Positions 1 through 8,442 of a stretch of 64,000 bases of DNA are shown here, piece after piece. Under the pieces are notes generated by a model. That model was given only the letters and a program-made list of their open reading frames with translations. It did no database searches and was not told where the DNA came from. A program made the position numbers and the translations under genes. The DNA lies in contig NZ_NSET01000006.1 of NCBI RefSeq assembly GCF_009192945.1, positions 62,001-126,000 on the forward strand. The letters run 5' to 3'. This DNA is from Xanthomonas maliensis (GTDB lineage: Bacteria > Pseudomonadota > Gammaproteobacteria > Xanthomonadales > Xanthomonadaceae). Each line of letters starts with the position of its first letter. Within the stretch, counting starts at the first letter, position 1.

Positions 1-1
1 C

Positions 2-610
2 ACCAAGGACCGCATCCTCAGTGCGGCCGAGGAGCTGTTCGCCCAGCATGGGTTCGCGGGCACGTCGCTGCGCCAGCTCACGACTCAGGCCGACGTGAAT
101 ATTGCCGCGGTCAATTACCACTTCGGCTCCAAGGAAAACCTGGTCAACGAAGTGTTTCGCCGTCGCATGGATGAAATGAGCGCCGCACGCCTGGCGCAAC
201 TGGATGCGGCCAAGCGTGCTCATCCTGGCGAACTGACGGCCGTGCTGGCTGCGTTCGTCGAGCCGGCACTTGCAATGGCGCAGGATCGTCAGAGCGGCGG
301 TGCGTTCGTGCGCGTCATTGCGCGCGCCTACGCAGAGAAGAACGACAACCTCCGCAAGTTCCTGTCCGACCACTACGGCCACGTGCTGCGCGAGTTCGGC
401 AAGGCCATCGCCGCCTGCGTGCCTGCACTGAGCAAGGAAGAACTGTATTGGCGCCTGGACTTCCTGGCCGGCGCACTGACCTATGCCATGGCCGATTTCG
501 GCCTCATCAAGCGCCCGCCGGGCGTCAGCGAGGCCGACCACCGCGCGCATGCCGCGCGTGAACTGATCCGATTCGCGGAACCCGGGTTCCGTGCCCATTC
601 CACACCGTAG
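2..610 (+). CDS. TetR-family regulator, PsrA-like (5' end cut off by window)
   Basis: The reading frame is open from the first bases of the window, so the true start lies upstream; 202 residues are visible. The N-terminal part is a TetR DNA-binding helix-turn-helix (SLRQLTTQADVNIAAVNYHF, then GSKENL), and the rest fits the PsrA-type ligand-binding half. PsrA-type regulators of Pseudomonas sense long-chain fatty acids or acyl-CoA and repress beta-oxidation genes. Here the gene ends only 25 nt before the fused beta-oxidation enzyme gene on the same strand, which suggests local control of the following two genes. That ligand and target are inferred from family and position, not shown by the sequence. 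Confidence 0.85.
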   Translation, partial: TKDRILSAAEELFAQHGFAGTSLRQLTTQADVNIAAVNYHFGSKENLVNEVFRRRMDEMSAARLAQLDAAKRAHPGELTAVLAAFVEPALAMAQDRQSGGAFVRVIARAYAEKNDNLRKFLSDHYGHVLREFGKAIAACVPALSKEELYWRLDFLAGALTYAMADFGLIKRPPGVSEADHRAHAARELIRFAEPGFRAHSTP

Positions 611-635
611 TCGCTCCCACCAAAGGCTCATCGCT

Positions 636-3008
636 ATGACCAATCCATTGCTTGTCCGTCGTGCTGCCGTGCTCGGTGCCGGCGTCATGGGTGCGCAGAT
701 CGCCGCGCACCTCACCAATGCCGGTGTCGATACCGTGTTGTTCGACCTTCCCGCCAAGGAAGGTCCCGCCGACGGCATCGTGCTCAAGGCCATCGCCAAC
801 CTGGGCAAGCTCAACCCCGCCCCGCTCGCCAGCAAGGCACTGGCCGAGGCGATCACCCCGGCCAACTATGAGAGCGGCCTGGAGCAACTGCGCGACTGCG
901 ACCTGATCATCGAAGCGATCGCCGAGCGGATGGACTGGAAGCAGGACCTGTACAAGAAGATCGCCCCGTTCGTCGCCGATCATGCCGTGCTGGCGTCCAA
1001 CACCTCCGGCCTGGGCATCAACAAGCTGTCCGACGTGCTGCCCGAACAGCTGCGCCATCGCTTTTGCGGCGCGCACTTCTTCAACCCGCCACGCTACATG
1101 CACTTGGCCGAGCTAATTCCGGCCAAGGCCACCGACAAGGCGGTGTTGGAAGGCCTGGAAGCCTTCCTGGTCACCACGCTCGGCAAGGGCGTGGTATATG
1201 CCAAGGACACGCCGAACTTCATCGGCAACCGCATCGGCGTGTTCTCGATCCTGTCCACCATCCACCACACGCAGGAATTCGGCCTGGGCTTCGACGAAGT
1301 CGATGCACTGACCGGCCCGCTGGTTGGCCGGCCCAAGTCGGCCACCTATCGCACCTCCGATGTGGTCGGCCTGGACACCATGGCGCACGTCATCAAGACC
1401 ATGGGCGACACCTTGCCGGACGACCCGTGGCATCAGTATTTCACCTCGCCGAAGTGGCTGGAGGCGCTGATCGCCAAGGGCGCGTTGGGCCAGAAGGTCG
1501 GCGCCGGCATCTTCCGCAAGGTCGGCAAGGACATCGTGGTGGTCGACCTGGAGAAACAGGACTATCGCCCGGCCGATCGCGTCGCCGCGCCGGAAGTGGT
1601 CGAGATCCTCAAGATCAAGAATCCGGCCGAGAAGTTCGCCAAGCTGCGCGAGAGCCAGCATCCGCAGGCGCAGTTCCTGTGGGCGAGTTTCCGCGACCTG
1701 TTCCACTACAGCGCCTACCACCTGGCCGATATCGCTGAAACCGCACGTGACGTCGACCTGGCGATCCGCTGGGGCTACGGTTGGTCGCTGGGCCCGTTCG
1801 AGACCTGGCAGGCGGCCGGCTGGAAGCAGGTGGCGCAGTGGATTGCCGAAGACATCTCCAACGGCAAGAGCATGAGCAGCGCACCACTGCCGAACTGGGT
1901 GTTCGACGGTCGCGATGGCGTGCATGGCGCCGAAGGCTCGTACAGTCCGGCGCGCGACGCCAAGCTGCCGCGCTCGTCGCTGCCGGTGTACAAGCGCCAG
2001 CGCTTCCCCGATCCGCTGCTGGGCGAGCAGTTCTCGCCGGGCGAGACAGTGTTCGAGAACGACGGCGTGCGCATGTGGCACGACGGCGACGACATCGCCG
2101 TGGTCAGCTTCAAGACCAAGATGAACACCGTGTCCGACCACGTGCTCAATGGCCTGCAGGAAGTGGTTGGCCGCGCCGAGAAGGACTTTGCCGGTCTGGT
2201 GATCTGGCAGCAGAAGGAGCCCTTCTCGGCCGGTGCCGATCTGGCCGGTGCGCTCGGCCTGCTGCAGGCCGGCAAGGTCGATGCCTTCGAGGCACTGGTC
2301 GCCAACTTCCAGGCCACCAGCCAGCGCATCAAGTACGCGCAGGTGCCGGTGATCTCGGCCGTGCGTGGCCTGGCGCTGGGCGGCGGCTGCGAATTCCAGA
2401 TGCACAGCACCAAGACAGTGGCCTCGCTGGAGAGCTACATCGGCCTGGTCGAAGCCGGCGTCGGCCTGCTGCCGGCCGGTGGTGGCCTGAAGGAAATCGC
2501 AGTGCGTGCCTCGATCGCCGCAGGTCCGGGCGGCGATGTGTTCGCCGAGCTGAAGAAGACCTTCGAGACCGTGGCAATGGCCAAGGTCTCCAACTCGGCC
2601 GTCAATGCCAAGGAACTGGGCCTGCTGCGCGCCACCGACAAGGTGGTGTTCAACAGCTACGAGAGCCTGCACATCGCCAAGGCCGAAGCGCGCGCACTGG
2701 CAGAGGGCGGCTACCGCGCGCCGCTGCCGGCGCGCCGCATCCAGGTCGCCGGCGACGTCGGCATCGCCACCTTCAAGATGCTGCTGGTCAACATGCTGGA
2801 AGGTCGCTTCATCAGCGAATACGACTACGAAATCGCCAGCCGCATTGCCACGGTGGTCTGTGGTGGCGAGGTCGATCGCGGCGCCCTGGTCGATGAAGAG
2901 TGGCTGCTGAAGCTGGAGCGCAAGCACTTCGTCGAGCTGGCCCAGCAGGAAAAGACCCAAGCGCGGATCGGGCACATGCTCAAGACGGGCAAGCCGCTCA
3001 GAAATTGA
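636..3008 (+). CDS. fadN: 3-hydroxyacyl-CoA dehydrogenase / enoyl-CoA hydratase fusion (FadN type)
   Basis: A bifunctional 790-residue beta-oxidation enzyme that hydrates enoyl-CoA and oxidises the 3-hydroxyacyl-CoA product. The dehydrogenase comes first: the NAD-binding motif VLGAGVMGAQIAAHL starts near residue 12. The crotonase/hydratase domain comes last, with VRGLALGGGCEF near residue 577. This order is the reverse of E. coli FadB/FadJ and matches Bacillus FadN and Pseudomonas homologues of about 790 residues. The frame opens earlier at 591, but that part overlaps the TetR gene; ATG at 636 gives the family's MTNPLLVRRAAVLGAG start. The thiolase gene follows after a repeat-bearing gap of 131 nt. 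Confidence 0.93.
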   Translation: MTNPLLVRRAAVLGAGVMGAQIAAHLTNAGVDTVLFDLPAKEGPADGIVLKAIANLGKLNPAPLASKALAEAITPANYESGLEQLRDCDLIIEAIAERMDWKQDLYKKIAPFVADHAVLASNTSGLGINKLSDVLPEQLRHRFCGAHFFNPPRYMHLAELIPAKATDKAVLEGLEAFLVTTLGKGVVYAKDTPNFIGNRIGVFSILSTIHHTQEFGLGFDEVDALTGPLVGRPKSATYRTSDVVGLDTMAHVIKTMGDTLPDDPWHQYFTSPKWLEALIAKGALGQKVGAGIFRKVGKDIVVVDLEKQDYRPADRVAAPEVVEILKIKNPAEKFAKLRESQHPQAQFLWASFRDLFHYSAYHLADIAETARDVDLAIRWGYGWSLGPFETWQAAGWKQVAQWIAEDISNGKSMSSAPLPNWVFDGRDGVHGAEGSYSPARDAKLPRSSLPVYKRQRFPDPLLGEQFSPGETVFENDGVRMWHDGDDIAVVSFKTKMNTVSDHVLNGLQEVVGRAEKDFAGLVIWQQKEPFSAGADLAGALGLLQAGKVDAFEALVANFQATSQRIKYAQVPVISAVRGLALGGGCEFQMHSTKTVASLESYIGLVEAGVGLLPAGGGLKEIAVRASIAAGPGGDVFAELKKTFETVAMAKVSNSAVNAKELGLLRATDKVVFNSYESLHIAKAEARALAEGGYRAPLPARRIQVAGDVGIATFKMLLVNMLEGRFISEYDYEIASRIATVVCGGEVDRGALVDEEWLLKLERKHFVELAQQEKTQARIGHMLKTGKPLRN

Positions 3009-3015
3009 TTGAAGC

Positions 3016-3104
3016 CGGGACCCGCGACGCGGGACCCGGAAAGGCAAGAGCCGCAGCAATGCGCTTCTGACTTCCGGGTCCCGGGTCCCGGGTCCCGAGC
3101 CCCG
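3016..3104. repeat. GGGACCC/GGGTCCC heptad inverted repeat
   Basis: The left arm carries GGGACCC units at 3017-3040, separated by an imperfect unit. The right arm carries three exact GGGTCCC units at 3076-3096, then degenerate ones. The arms are complementary and could form a long hairpin in the fadN-fadA transcript. The left arm ends in CCCGGAAAGGC, and almost the same junction occurs in the larger copy between flgE and flgF (38758-38955), so this looks like a dispersed family. Confidence 0.7.
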
Positions 3105-3139
3105 AACAAGCACTCTCCCAGCCATTCGAGACCCATCCC

Positions 3140-4345
3140 ATGACCCGACAGATCCAAGACGCCTACATCGTCGCCGCCACCCGCACCCCGGTCGGCAAGG
3201 CCCCCAAGGGCGTCTTCCGCAACACCCGTCCCGATGACATGCTGGCCCACGTGCTGCGCGCCGTGGTCGCGCAGGCGCCGGGCATCGACACCTCGCGCAT
3301 CGACGACGCCATCATCGGCTGCGCCATGCCCGAAGGCGAGCAAGGCATGAACGTGGCACGCATCGGCGTGCTGCTGGCTGGTCTGCCCAATTCGGTGGCC
3401 GGACAGACCGTCAACCGTTTCTGTTCCTCCGGCATCCAGGCCATCGCACTGGCTGCCGACCAGATCCGCCTGGGCAATGCCGACCTGATGCTGGCCGGCG
3501 GTACCGAGTCGATGTCGATGGTGCCGATGATGGGCAACAAGGTCGCACTGTCGCCGAGCGTGTTCGCCGACGATCACGTCGCCATCGCCTACGGCATGGG
3601 CATCACCGCCGAAAAGGTCGCCGAGGAATGGAAGGTCTCGCGCGACGATCAGGATGCCTTCGCGCTGGCCTCGCACCAGAAGGCACTGGCGGCCATCGCT
3701 GCCGGCGAGTTCCGCGACGAGATCAGCCCCTATGAGCTGACCGCCCAACTGCCCGACCTGGCCGGCAATACCATCCAGCTGCGCAAGAAGCTGATCGACA
3801 CCGACGAGGGCCCGCGCCCGGACACCTCGCTGGAAGGCCTGGCCAAGCTGCGCCCGGTATTCCGCAACGGCCAGTTCGGCGGCAGCGTCACTGCCGGCAA
3901 TTCCTCGCAGATGAGCGACGGCGCCGGTGCCGTGCTGCTGGCCTCCGAGCAGGCGATCAAGGACTACGGCCTGACCCCGCTGGCGCGCTTCGTCAGCTTC
4001 TCGGTCGCCGGCGTGCGCCCGGAAGTGATGGGCATCGGCCCGATCGCCGCCATTCCCAAGGCACTGAAGCAGGCAGGCCTGAGCAAGGACCAGCTGGACT
4101 GGATCGAGCTCAACGAAGCCTTCGCCGCGCAGGCACTGGCCGTGATTCGCGACAGCGGGCTGGATCCGTCCAAGGTCAATCCGCTGGGCGGCGCCATTGC
4201 CCTCGGCCATCCGCTCGGCGCCACCGGCGCGATCCGCGCCGCGACCCTGGTGCATGGCCTGCGTCGCCGCAAGCAGAAGTACGGCATGGTGACCATGTGC
4301 ATCGGCACCGGCATGGGTGCGGCGGGCATCATCGAAGCCCTGTGA
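3140..4345 (+). CDS. fadA: Acetyl-CoA C-acyltransferase (3-ketoacyl-CoA thiolase)
   Basis: This 401-residue thiolase performs the last step of beta-oxidation, cleaving 3-ketoacyl-CoA to acetyl-CoA and a shortened acyl-CoA. The nucleophile Cys95 lies in NRFCSSGIQAIA, and the catalytic pair is His357 (GHPLGATGA) and Cys387 (CIGTGMGAAG). Length and motifs are standard for the family. It is the natural partner of the fused dehydrogenase/hydratase upstream, with which it is probably co-transcribed. The gene that follows is convergent. Confidence 0.95.
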   Translation: MTRQIQDAYIVAATRTPVGKAPKGVFRNTRPDDMLAHVLRAVVAQAPGIDTSRIDDAIIGCAMPEGEQGMNVARIGVLLAGLPNSVAGQTVNRFCSSGIQAIALAADQIRLGNADLMLAGGTESMSMVPMMGNKVALSPSVFADDHVAIAYGMGITAEKVAEEWKVSRDDQDAFALASHQKALAAIAAGEFRDEISPYELTAQLPDLAGNTIQLRKKLIDTDEGPRPDTSLEGLAKLRPVFRNGQFGGSVTAGNSSQMSDGAGAVLLASEQAIKDYGLTPLARFVSFSVAGVRPEVMGIGPIAAIPKALKQAGLSKDQLDWIELNEAFAAQALAVIRDSGLDPSKVNPLGGAIALGHPLGATGAIRAATLVHGLRRRKQKYGMVTMCIGTGMGAAGIIEAL

Positions 4346-4528
4346 CCCTCGGCCGTCGGGGCCGGCAGCGTGCCGGCTCCACCGGTGGACGTATCGGCAT
4401 TGGGCGCGCGCAAGCGCGCTCAGTGCGTCTAGCAACGGCCATTCAACTGATGCACGCGACCGCGCCATCGCGGTCATGATTTCGCGCAGTTCAATGCATG
4501 GCGCACTTGCCGTCCGCCATGCCATGGC

Positions 4529-4930
4529 TCAGCGGGCAACCCACCACTGCCCGACCCGCGCACCCAGGAAGACCAGGGCCAAGCCGGCGACCAAGGTTAG
4601 CGCCAGATACACCCCGATCAGCAGCATGCGATCGCTGCGCGCGAACATCAGACACTCCATCATCAATGACGAGAACGTCGTCAGCCCGCCGATCACGCCA
4701 ACCACCAACAGGGCCCGCAGCGGCCAGCTCGATGGCCCACGCGCCTCCAACCAGATCATCAGCAGGCCAGCCACGAACGAGCCCACCAGGTTGACGGTCA
4801 AGGTGCCCCACGGAAATCCGGCGCCAAAGCGCTGCAGCAACGATGCGCCGATGGCAAAGCGCAGCCCCGAGCCGAACGCGCCACCGGCCATCGCCAGCAG
4901 CAACTGCTGCCACCACACCGGGGCGCTCAT
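4529..4930 (-). CDS. crcB: Fluoride ion channel CrcB/Fluc
   Basis: A 133-residue inner-membrane fluoride exporter of the Fluc family, which works as a dual-topology dimer. Four hydrophobic segments are visible, along with [16 protein letters not shown] and the [11 protein letters not shown] stretch, equivalent to the conserved TTFSTF pore motif. The frame stays open upstream to 5044, but ATG at 4930 ([20 protein letters not shown]) matches family starts, and the extension would run toward the leader element. A fluoride riboswitch lies about 140 nt upstream on the same strand, so fluoride itself probably induces expression. Confidence 0.95.
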   Translation of the reverse strand: MSAPVWWQQLLLAMAGGAFGSGLRFAIGASLLQRFGAGFPWGTLTVNLVGSFVAGLLMIWLEARGPSSWPLRALLVVGVIGGLTTFSSLMMECLMFARSDRMLLIGVYLALTLVAGLALVFLGARVGQWWVAR

Positions 4931-5047
4931 CGACGCCACTCCCGACCGGCTACCCGCGACAGCCACACCCGCTGCAGCCAGCAGGGCGACATCTTCACTC
5001 TTCTCGGCATCACTCACTCCTCGACGATCACGATGCCGGGGCACGGT

Positions 5048-5075
5048 CCTGCCACCCCGGCGGGGGTTGGGCAGG
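5048..5075 (-). terminator. Expression-platform hairpin of the crcB fluoride riboswitch
   Basis: CCTGCC at 5048-5053 and CCCC at 5055-5058 pair with GGGG at 5063-5066 and GGCAGG at 5070-5075. The hairpin overlaps the 3' strand of the aptamer (5071-5075), so aptamer folding and this hairpin exclude each other, as expected of a riboswitch switch region. No U-run follows, so Rho-dependent or translational control remains possible. Confidence 0.6.
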
Positions 5076-5130
5076 CATCATCAGCACGCTGCAGCCGCAG
5101 CGGCGGTTCAAGGAGGAATGCCATCTCCTG
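5071..5130 (-). promoter_or_regulatory. Fluoride riboswitch (crcB motif)
   Basis: Read on the minus strand, this segment contains GGAGATGGCATTCCTCC, then GAACCGCC, a variable GC hairpin and CTGATGATGCCTGC. These are the conserved blocks of the crcB/fluoride aptamer in the right order and spacing; GGCAT pairs with ATGCC to close the fold. It lies between rarA and crcB, ten bases past the rarA stop codon, so crcB may be read from its own promoter inside rarA or by regulated read-through. Confidence 0.9.
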
Positions 5131-5139
5131 TGGCGGCAA

Positions 5140-6513
5140 TTATGCCGGCCGGCCGCGGCCCTTGTCAGCCCTGGCCTGCTCCCTGGCGGCGCGCAGGCGA
5201 TCGAGCTTTTCCTTCAGCTTGATCTCCAGCCCGCGCGGGACCGGATGGTAATAGACCCGCTCGCCCATGGCGTCCGGGAAGCCGGTCTGGTCCAGGGCGA
5301 TGCCGCCCTCGGCATCGTGGTCGTATTGATAGTCCTGCCCATAGCCGAGCGACTTCATCAGCTTGGTCGGCGCATTGCGCAGGTGCATCGGCACCTCCTG
5401 CGTGCCGGTGGCGCGCACTTCGGCCTTGGCCTGGTTGAAGGCCGCATAGCCAGCATTGGACTTGGCGGTGCTGGCCAGGTACAGCACCAGTTGCGCGAAG
5501 GCCAACTCGCCTTCCGGGCTTCCCAGCCGCTCGTAGATATCCCAGGCTTCCAGCGCCATGCTCTGCGCGCGCGGATCGGCCAGGCCGATGTCCTCGATCG
5601 CCATGCGGGTCAGACGCCGCGCCAGATAGGCCGGGTCGCAGCCGCCGTCGAGCATGCGGGTCAGCCAGTACAACGCCGCATCCGGATTGGAGCTGCGCAC
5701 CGACTTGTGCAGGGCCGAAATCTGGTCGTAGAACTGCTCGCCGTTTTTGTCGAAGCGACGGGTGCGGTCGGCCAGCACCTGCAGCAAGGTTTGCGGAGTG
5801 ATCTCGCCGCCCTCGTCGATGGCCAGCTCGGCAGCGATCTCCAACAAGGTCAGCGCGCGCCGCACATCGCCATCGGCAGCGGTGGCGATTTCCAGCAACG
5901 CCTGGACAGACACGGTGATGCCCTGCCCGCCCAGTCCGCGTGCGCGATCGTCGAGCGCACGCTGCAAGGCCTCGACGATGTCTTGCGGCGAGACCGCCTC
6001 CAGCACATGCACTCGGCAACGCGACAGCAGCGCCGAGTTCAGCTCGAACGAGGGATTTTCGGTGGTCGCGCCGACGAACAGGATGCTGCCGCGCTCGATA
6101 TGCGGCAGGAAGGCATCCTGCTGGGCCTTGTTGAACCGATGCACCTCGTCGACGAACAGCACGGTGCGACGGCCGCCGGCAAAGCGCTGGGCGGCCTCTG
6201 CCAACACCTGCCGGACCTCCGGCAGTCCCGACAGCACCGCCGAGATCGCCTTGAATTCGGCATCGGCGTAGTGCGCCAGCAACAACGACAAGGTGGTCTT
6301 GCCGCAGCCCGGCGGGCCCCACAGGATCATCGAATGCACCCGGCCCGATTCCACCGCCCGGCGCAGGGCGCTCGACGGCGCGAGCAAACGCTTCTGCCCC
6401 ACCATTTCGTCCAGCGTGCGCGGACGCATACGCTCGGCCAGCGGGCGCAACGGCGCGTTGTCTACACTGAGCAGATCGGCGGCGTCGCTGGCAGGGAGCT
6501 GGGTTCGTGCCAC
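5140..6513 (-). CDS. rarA: Replication-associated recombination protein RarA (MgsA)
   Basis: This is a 457-residue AAA+ ATPase of the RarA/WRNIP1 family, related to clamp-loader subunits, which acts at stalled replication forks. Visible motifs are Walker A (GPPGCGKTT), Walker B with sensor region (VLFVDEVHRFNKAQQDAFL) and VGATTENPSFELNSALLSR, followed by the C-terminal tetramerisation domain. Length is normal. In E. coli rarA follows lolA; here a divergent efflux gene separates them. The crcB gene with its riboswitch is immediately downstream. Confidence 0.95.
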   Translation of the reverse strand: MARTQLPASDAADLLSVDNAPLRPLAERMRPRTLDEMVGQKRLLAPSSALRRAVESGRVHSMILWGPPGCGKTTLSLLLAHYADAEFKAISAVLSGLPEVRQVLAEAAQRFAGGRRTVLFVDEVHRFNKAQQDAFLPHIERGSILFVGATTENPSFELNSALLSRCRVHVLEAVSPQDIVEALQRALDDRARGLGGQGITVSVQALLEIATAADGDVRRALTLLEIAAELAIDEGGEITPQTLLQVLADRTRRFDKNGEQFYDQISALHKSVRSSNPDAALYWLTRMLDGGCDPAYLARRLTRMAIEDIGLADPRAQSMALEAWDIYERLGSPEGELAFAQLVLYLASTAKSNAGYAAFNQAKAEVRATGTQEVPMHLRNAPTKLMKSLGYGQDYQYDHDAEGGIALDQTGFPDAMGERVYYHPVPRGLEIKLKEKLDRLRAAREQARADKGRGRPA

Positions 6514-6601
6514 ACGTCATTGTATCGCGTCCGGTGTCGTGGGCATTGCGGTCGCGCACGCTTGGTCGCACCATCAGCCATCCTTCTTCAGCGAGCCGGC
6601 C

Positions 6602-7630
6602 ATGAGCCACCACCATTCCCTTGAGGCTTATCGCCATTCGCATGATTTCCTTGGCGCGGGGCACCAACAGAATGCACGGCGGACCTGGGGCGTCGTCGCG
6701 CTGACCACGGCGATGATGGGGGCCGAGATCGTCGCCGGTTGGTGGACCGGTTCGATGGCCTTGCTGGCCGACGGTCTGCATATGGCCACCCATGCCGGCG
6801 CGCTGACCGTCGCCGGCCTTGCCTATCTGTACGCACAACGGCACCGCCACGATCGCCGTTTCAGCTTCGGCACCGGCAAGGTCGGCGATCTGGCCGGCTT
6901 CTCCAGCGCCCTGGTGTTGGCGGTCATTGCGCTGGGCATCGGCGTGGAATCGCTCATCCGGCTGATGCAGCCGGTCGCCATCGCCTACGACGAGGCGATC
7001 TGGATCGCCTGCGTGGGCCTGGCGGTCAATCTGCTCAGCGCCTGGATGCTGCATGGCGACGGCCACCATGACCATCACCATCACCATCACGACGATCATC
7101 ACCATCACGCCCAACATGCGCACGGATCGGCGAAGGCGGTCGACCACCACGTCGCACACCACACGCACGCGCACGCGACTGCCGACGACGCCAACAGCAA
7201 CGCCCATGCCGACCACAATCTGCGCTCGGCGTACCTGCACGTGATCGCCGATGCGGTGACCTCGGTCCTGGCGATCGTGGCGCTGGTGATGGCCAAGTGG
7301 TTTGGCTGGATCTGGATGGATGCCGCCATGGGTGTGGTCGGCGCGGTAGTCATTGCCCGTTGGTCGCTGGCCCTGCTGCGCGACACCGGCATGGTCCTGC
7401 TCGACGCCTCAGCGTCCCCAGCCCTCTGCGCCGACATCACCGCACGCATCGAACAGGAAGGTGACCGCATTACCGACCTCCATGTCTGGCGGGTCGGCCC
7501 GGGCCACCATGCCGCCATCCTGTCCCTGGTCACCGATACGCCCAGGGCGCCGGCGACCTATCACGCCAAAGTGGCGGATCTGACGACCTTGCGGCACCTC
7601 AGCGTGGAAGTGCATCCCTGCCGCCATTGA
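6602..7630 (+). CDS. dmeF: CDF-family Co(II)/Ni(II) efflux transporter DmeF
   Basis: A cation diffusion facilitator of 342 residues in the inner membrane, exporting divalent metals by proton antiport. The opening HSHDFLGAGHQQNARRTW and the paired metal-site motifs (ADGLHMATH in one helix, HVIADAVTS in the other) match the DmeF subgroup. A long His-rich loop lies between helices IV and V (clusters such as HHDHHHHHHDDHHHH), followed by a second His-rich patch. The frame is open upstream inside rarA, but ATG at 6602 gives the family start. It is divergent from rarA and convergent with lolA. Metal preference is inferred from subgroup only. Confidence 0.9.
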   Translation: MSHHHSLEAYRHSHDFLGAGHQQNARRTWGVVALTTAMMGAEIVAGWWTGSMALLADGLHMATHAGALTVAGLAYLYAQRHRHDRRFSFGTGKVGDLAGFSSALVLAVIALGIGVESLIRLMQPVAIAYDEAIWIACVGLAVNLLSAWMLHGDGHHDHHHHHHDDHHHHAQHAHGSAKAVDHHVAHHTHAHATADDANSNAHADHNLRSAYLHVIADAVTSVLAIVALVMAKWFGWIWMDAAMGVVGAVVIARWSLALLRDTGMVLLDASASPALCADITARIEQEGDRITDLHVWRVGPGHHAAILSLVTDTPRAPATYHAKVADLTTLRHLSVEVHPCRH

Positions 7631-7653
7631 GTCGCTCCGCCGGCTGAGTCGCT

Positions 7654-7693
7654 CCGCCGGCAGCGCGCCACGGCACAGGCGCGCTGCCGGCGG
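7654..7693. terminator. 16-bp perfect GC hairpin between convergent dmeF and lolA
   Basis: The arms at 7654-7669 and 7678-7693 are perfectly complementary over 16 bp with an 8-nt loop (acggcaca). The position between two convergent stop codons suggests a bidirectional transcription end, although neither side has a T-run. A near-exact 15-bp tandem duplication (gagtcgctccgccgg) lies beside it at 7630-7660. Confidence 0.55.
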
Positions 7694-7708
7694 GATGGCC
7701 AAGCGCGC

Positions 7709-8338
7709 TTACTGCGCGTCGCCGACCACGTCCACCCCCTTGCCCGGCGTGTAACGGAAGGTGTCGGCGGCGAAGCTGGGATTGCGCTTCCAATCGCTGA
7801 AACTGATCGCGGTGCGCTGACCGACCGCATCGACCACCTCCATCCGCGCCAGCCCATCCTTGCCGAACCCCAGCGAGGCGATCTGGAAGCTGGCATCGGT
7901 ATCGACCTTCGGCGTCAACGACAGCCATTGCAGGCCATCGCGCGGCGCGGCTTCCTCGCTGACGTCGTACTGGCGATCCAGACGGGACGGGTCGATCAGC
8001 GCGGTCAGCGGGCTGTTCTGCTCTTCGGCTCCCTGTGCGCGCACGGTCACCTGCTCCAAGTCGGGGTCGAACACCCAGACCTTCTTTCCGTCGGCAACGA
8101 TCAATTGCCGGTACGGCTTGGCGTACTCCCAGCGAAACTGGCGCGGCGCCGACAACGCGACACGTCCGCTGGAACGTTCCTTGACGCGTCCATTGGCATC
8201 GGACACTTGCTGGCTGAACTGGCCATCGAGCCCTTTCAGGCCACGGGTGAAGGTATCCAGCTCCTGGCGGGCGCCGGCAATGGCGGTACCGGCGAACAGG
8301 GCGGTGGCGAGAACGGCATAACGCAGCGGGCGATGCAT
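7709..8338 (-). CDS. lolA: Outer-membrane lipoprotein carrier LolA
   Basis: This 209-residue periplasmic chaperone receives lipoproteins from LolCDE and hands them to LolB. It has a signal peptide (MHRPLRYAVLATALFAGTAIAGA) followed by the LolA fold: GQFSQQV, FRWEYAKPYRQLIVADGKKVWVFDPDL and FSDWKRNPSFAADTFRYTPGKGVDVV are family hallmarks. The frame runs further upstream, but ATG at 8338 begins the signal peptide. It lies downstream of ftsK on the same strand, as in many gammaproteobacteria. Confidence 0.95.
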   Translation of the reverse strand: MHRPLRYAVLATALFAGTAIAGARQELDTFTRGLKGLDGQFSQQVSDANGRVKERSSGRVALSAPRQFRWEYAKPYRQLIVADGKKVWVFDPDLEQVTVRAQGAEEQNSPLTALIDPSRLDRQYDVSEEAAPRDGLQWLSLTPKVDTDASFQIASLGFGKDGLARMEVVDAVGQRTAISFSDWKRNPSFAADTFRYTPGKGVDVVGDAQ

Positions 8339-8442
8339 CGCAGGATCCTGGAAGGGAATGGAACAATTTTGAAGCGTCGTGGATGAATGGGCGAGCGCTG
8401 GCGCGGCCGATGGTTCAGCCAGCCGCGCTGGGTGGCCTCCGC

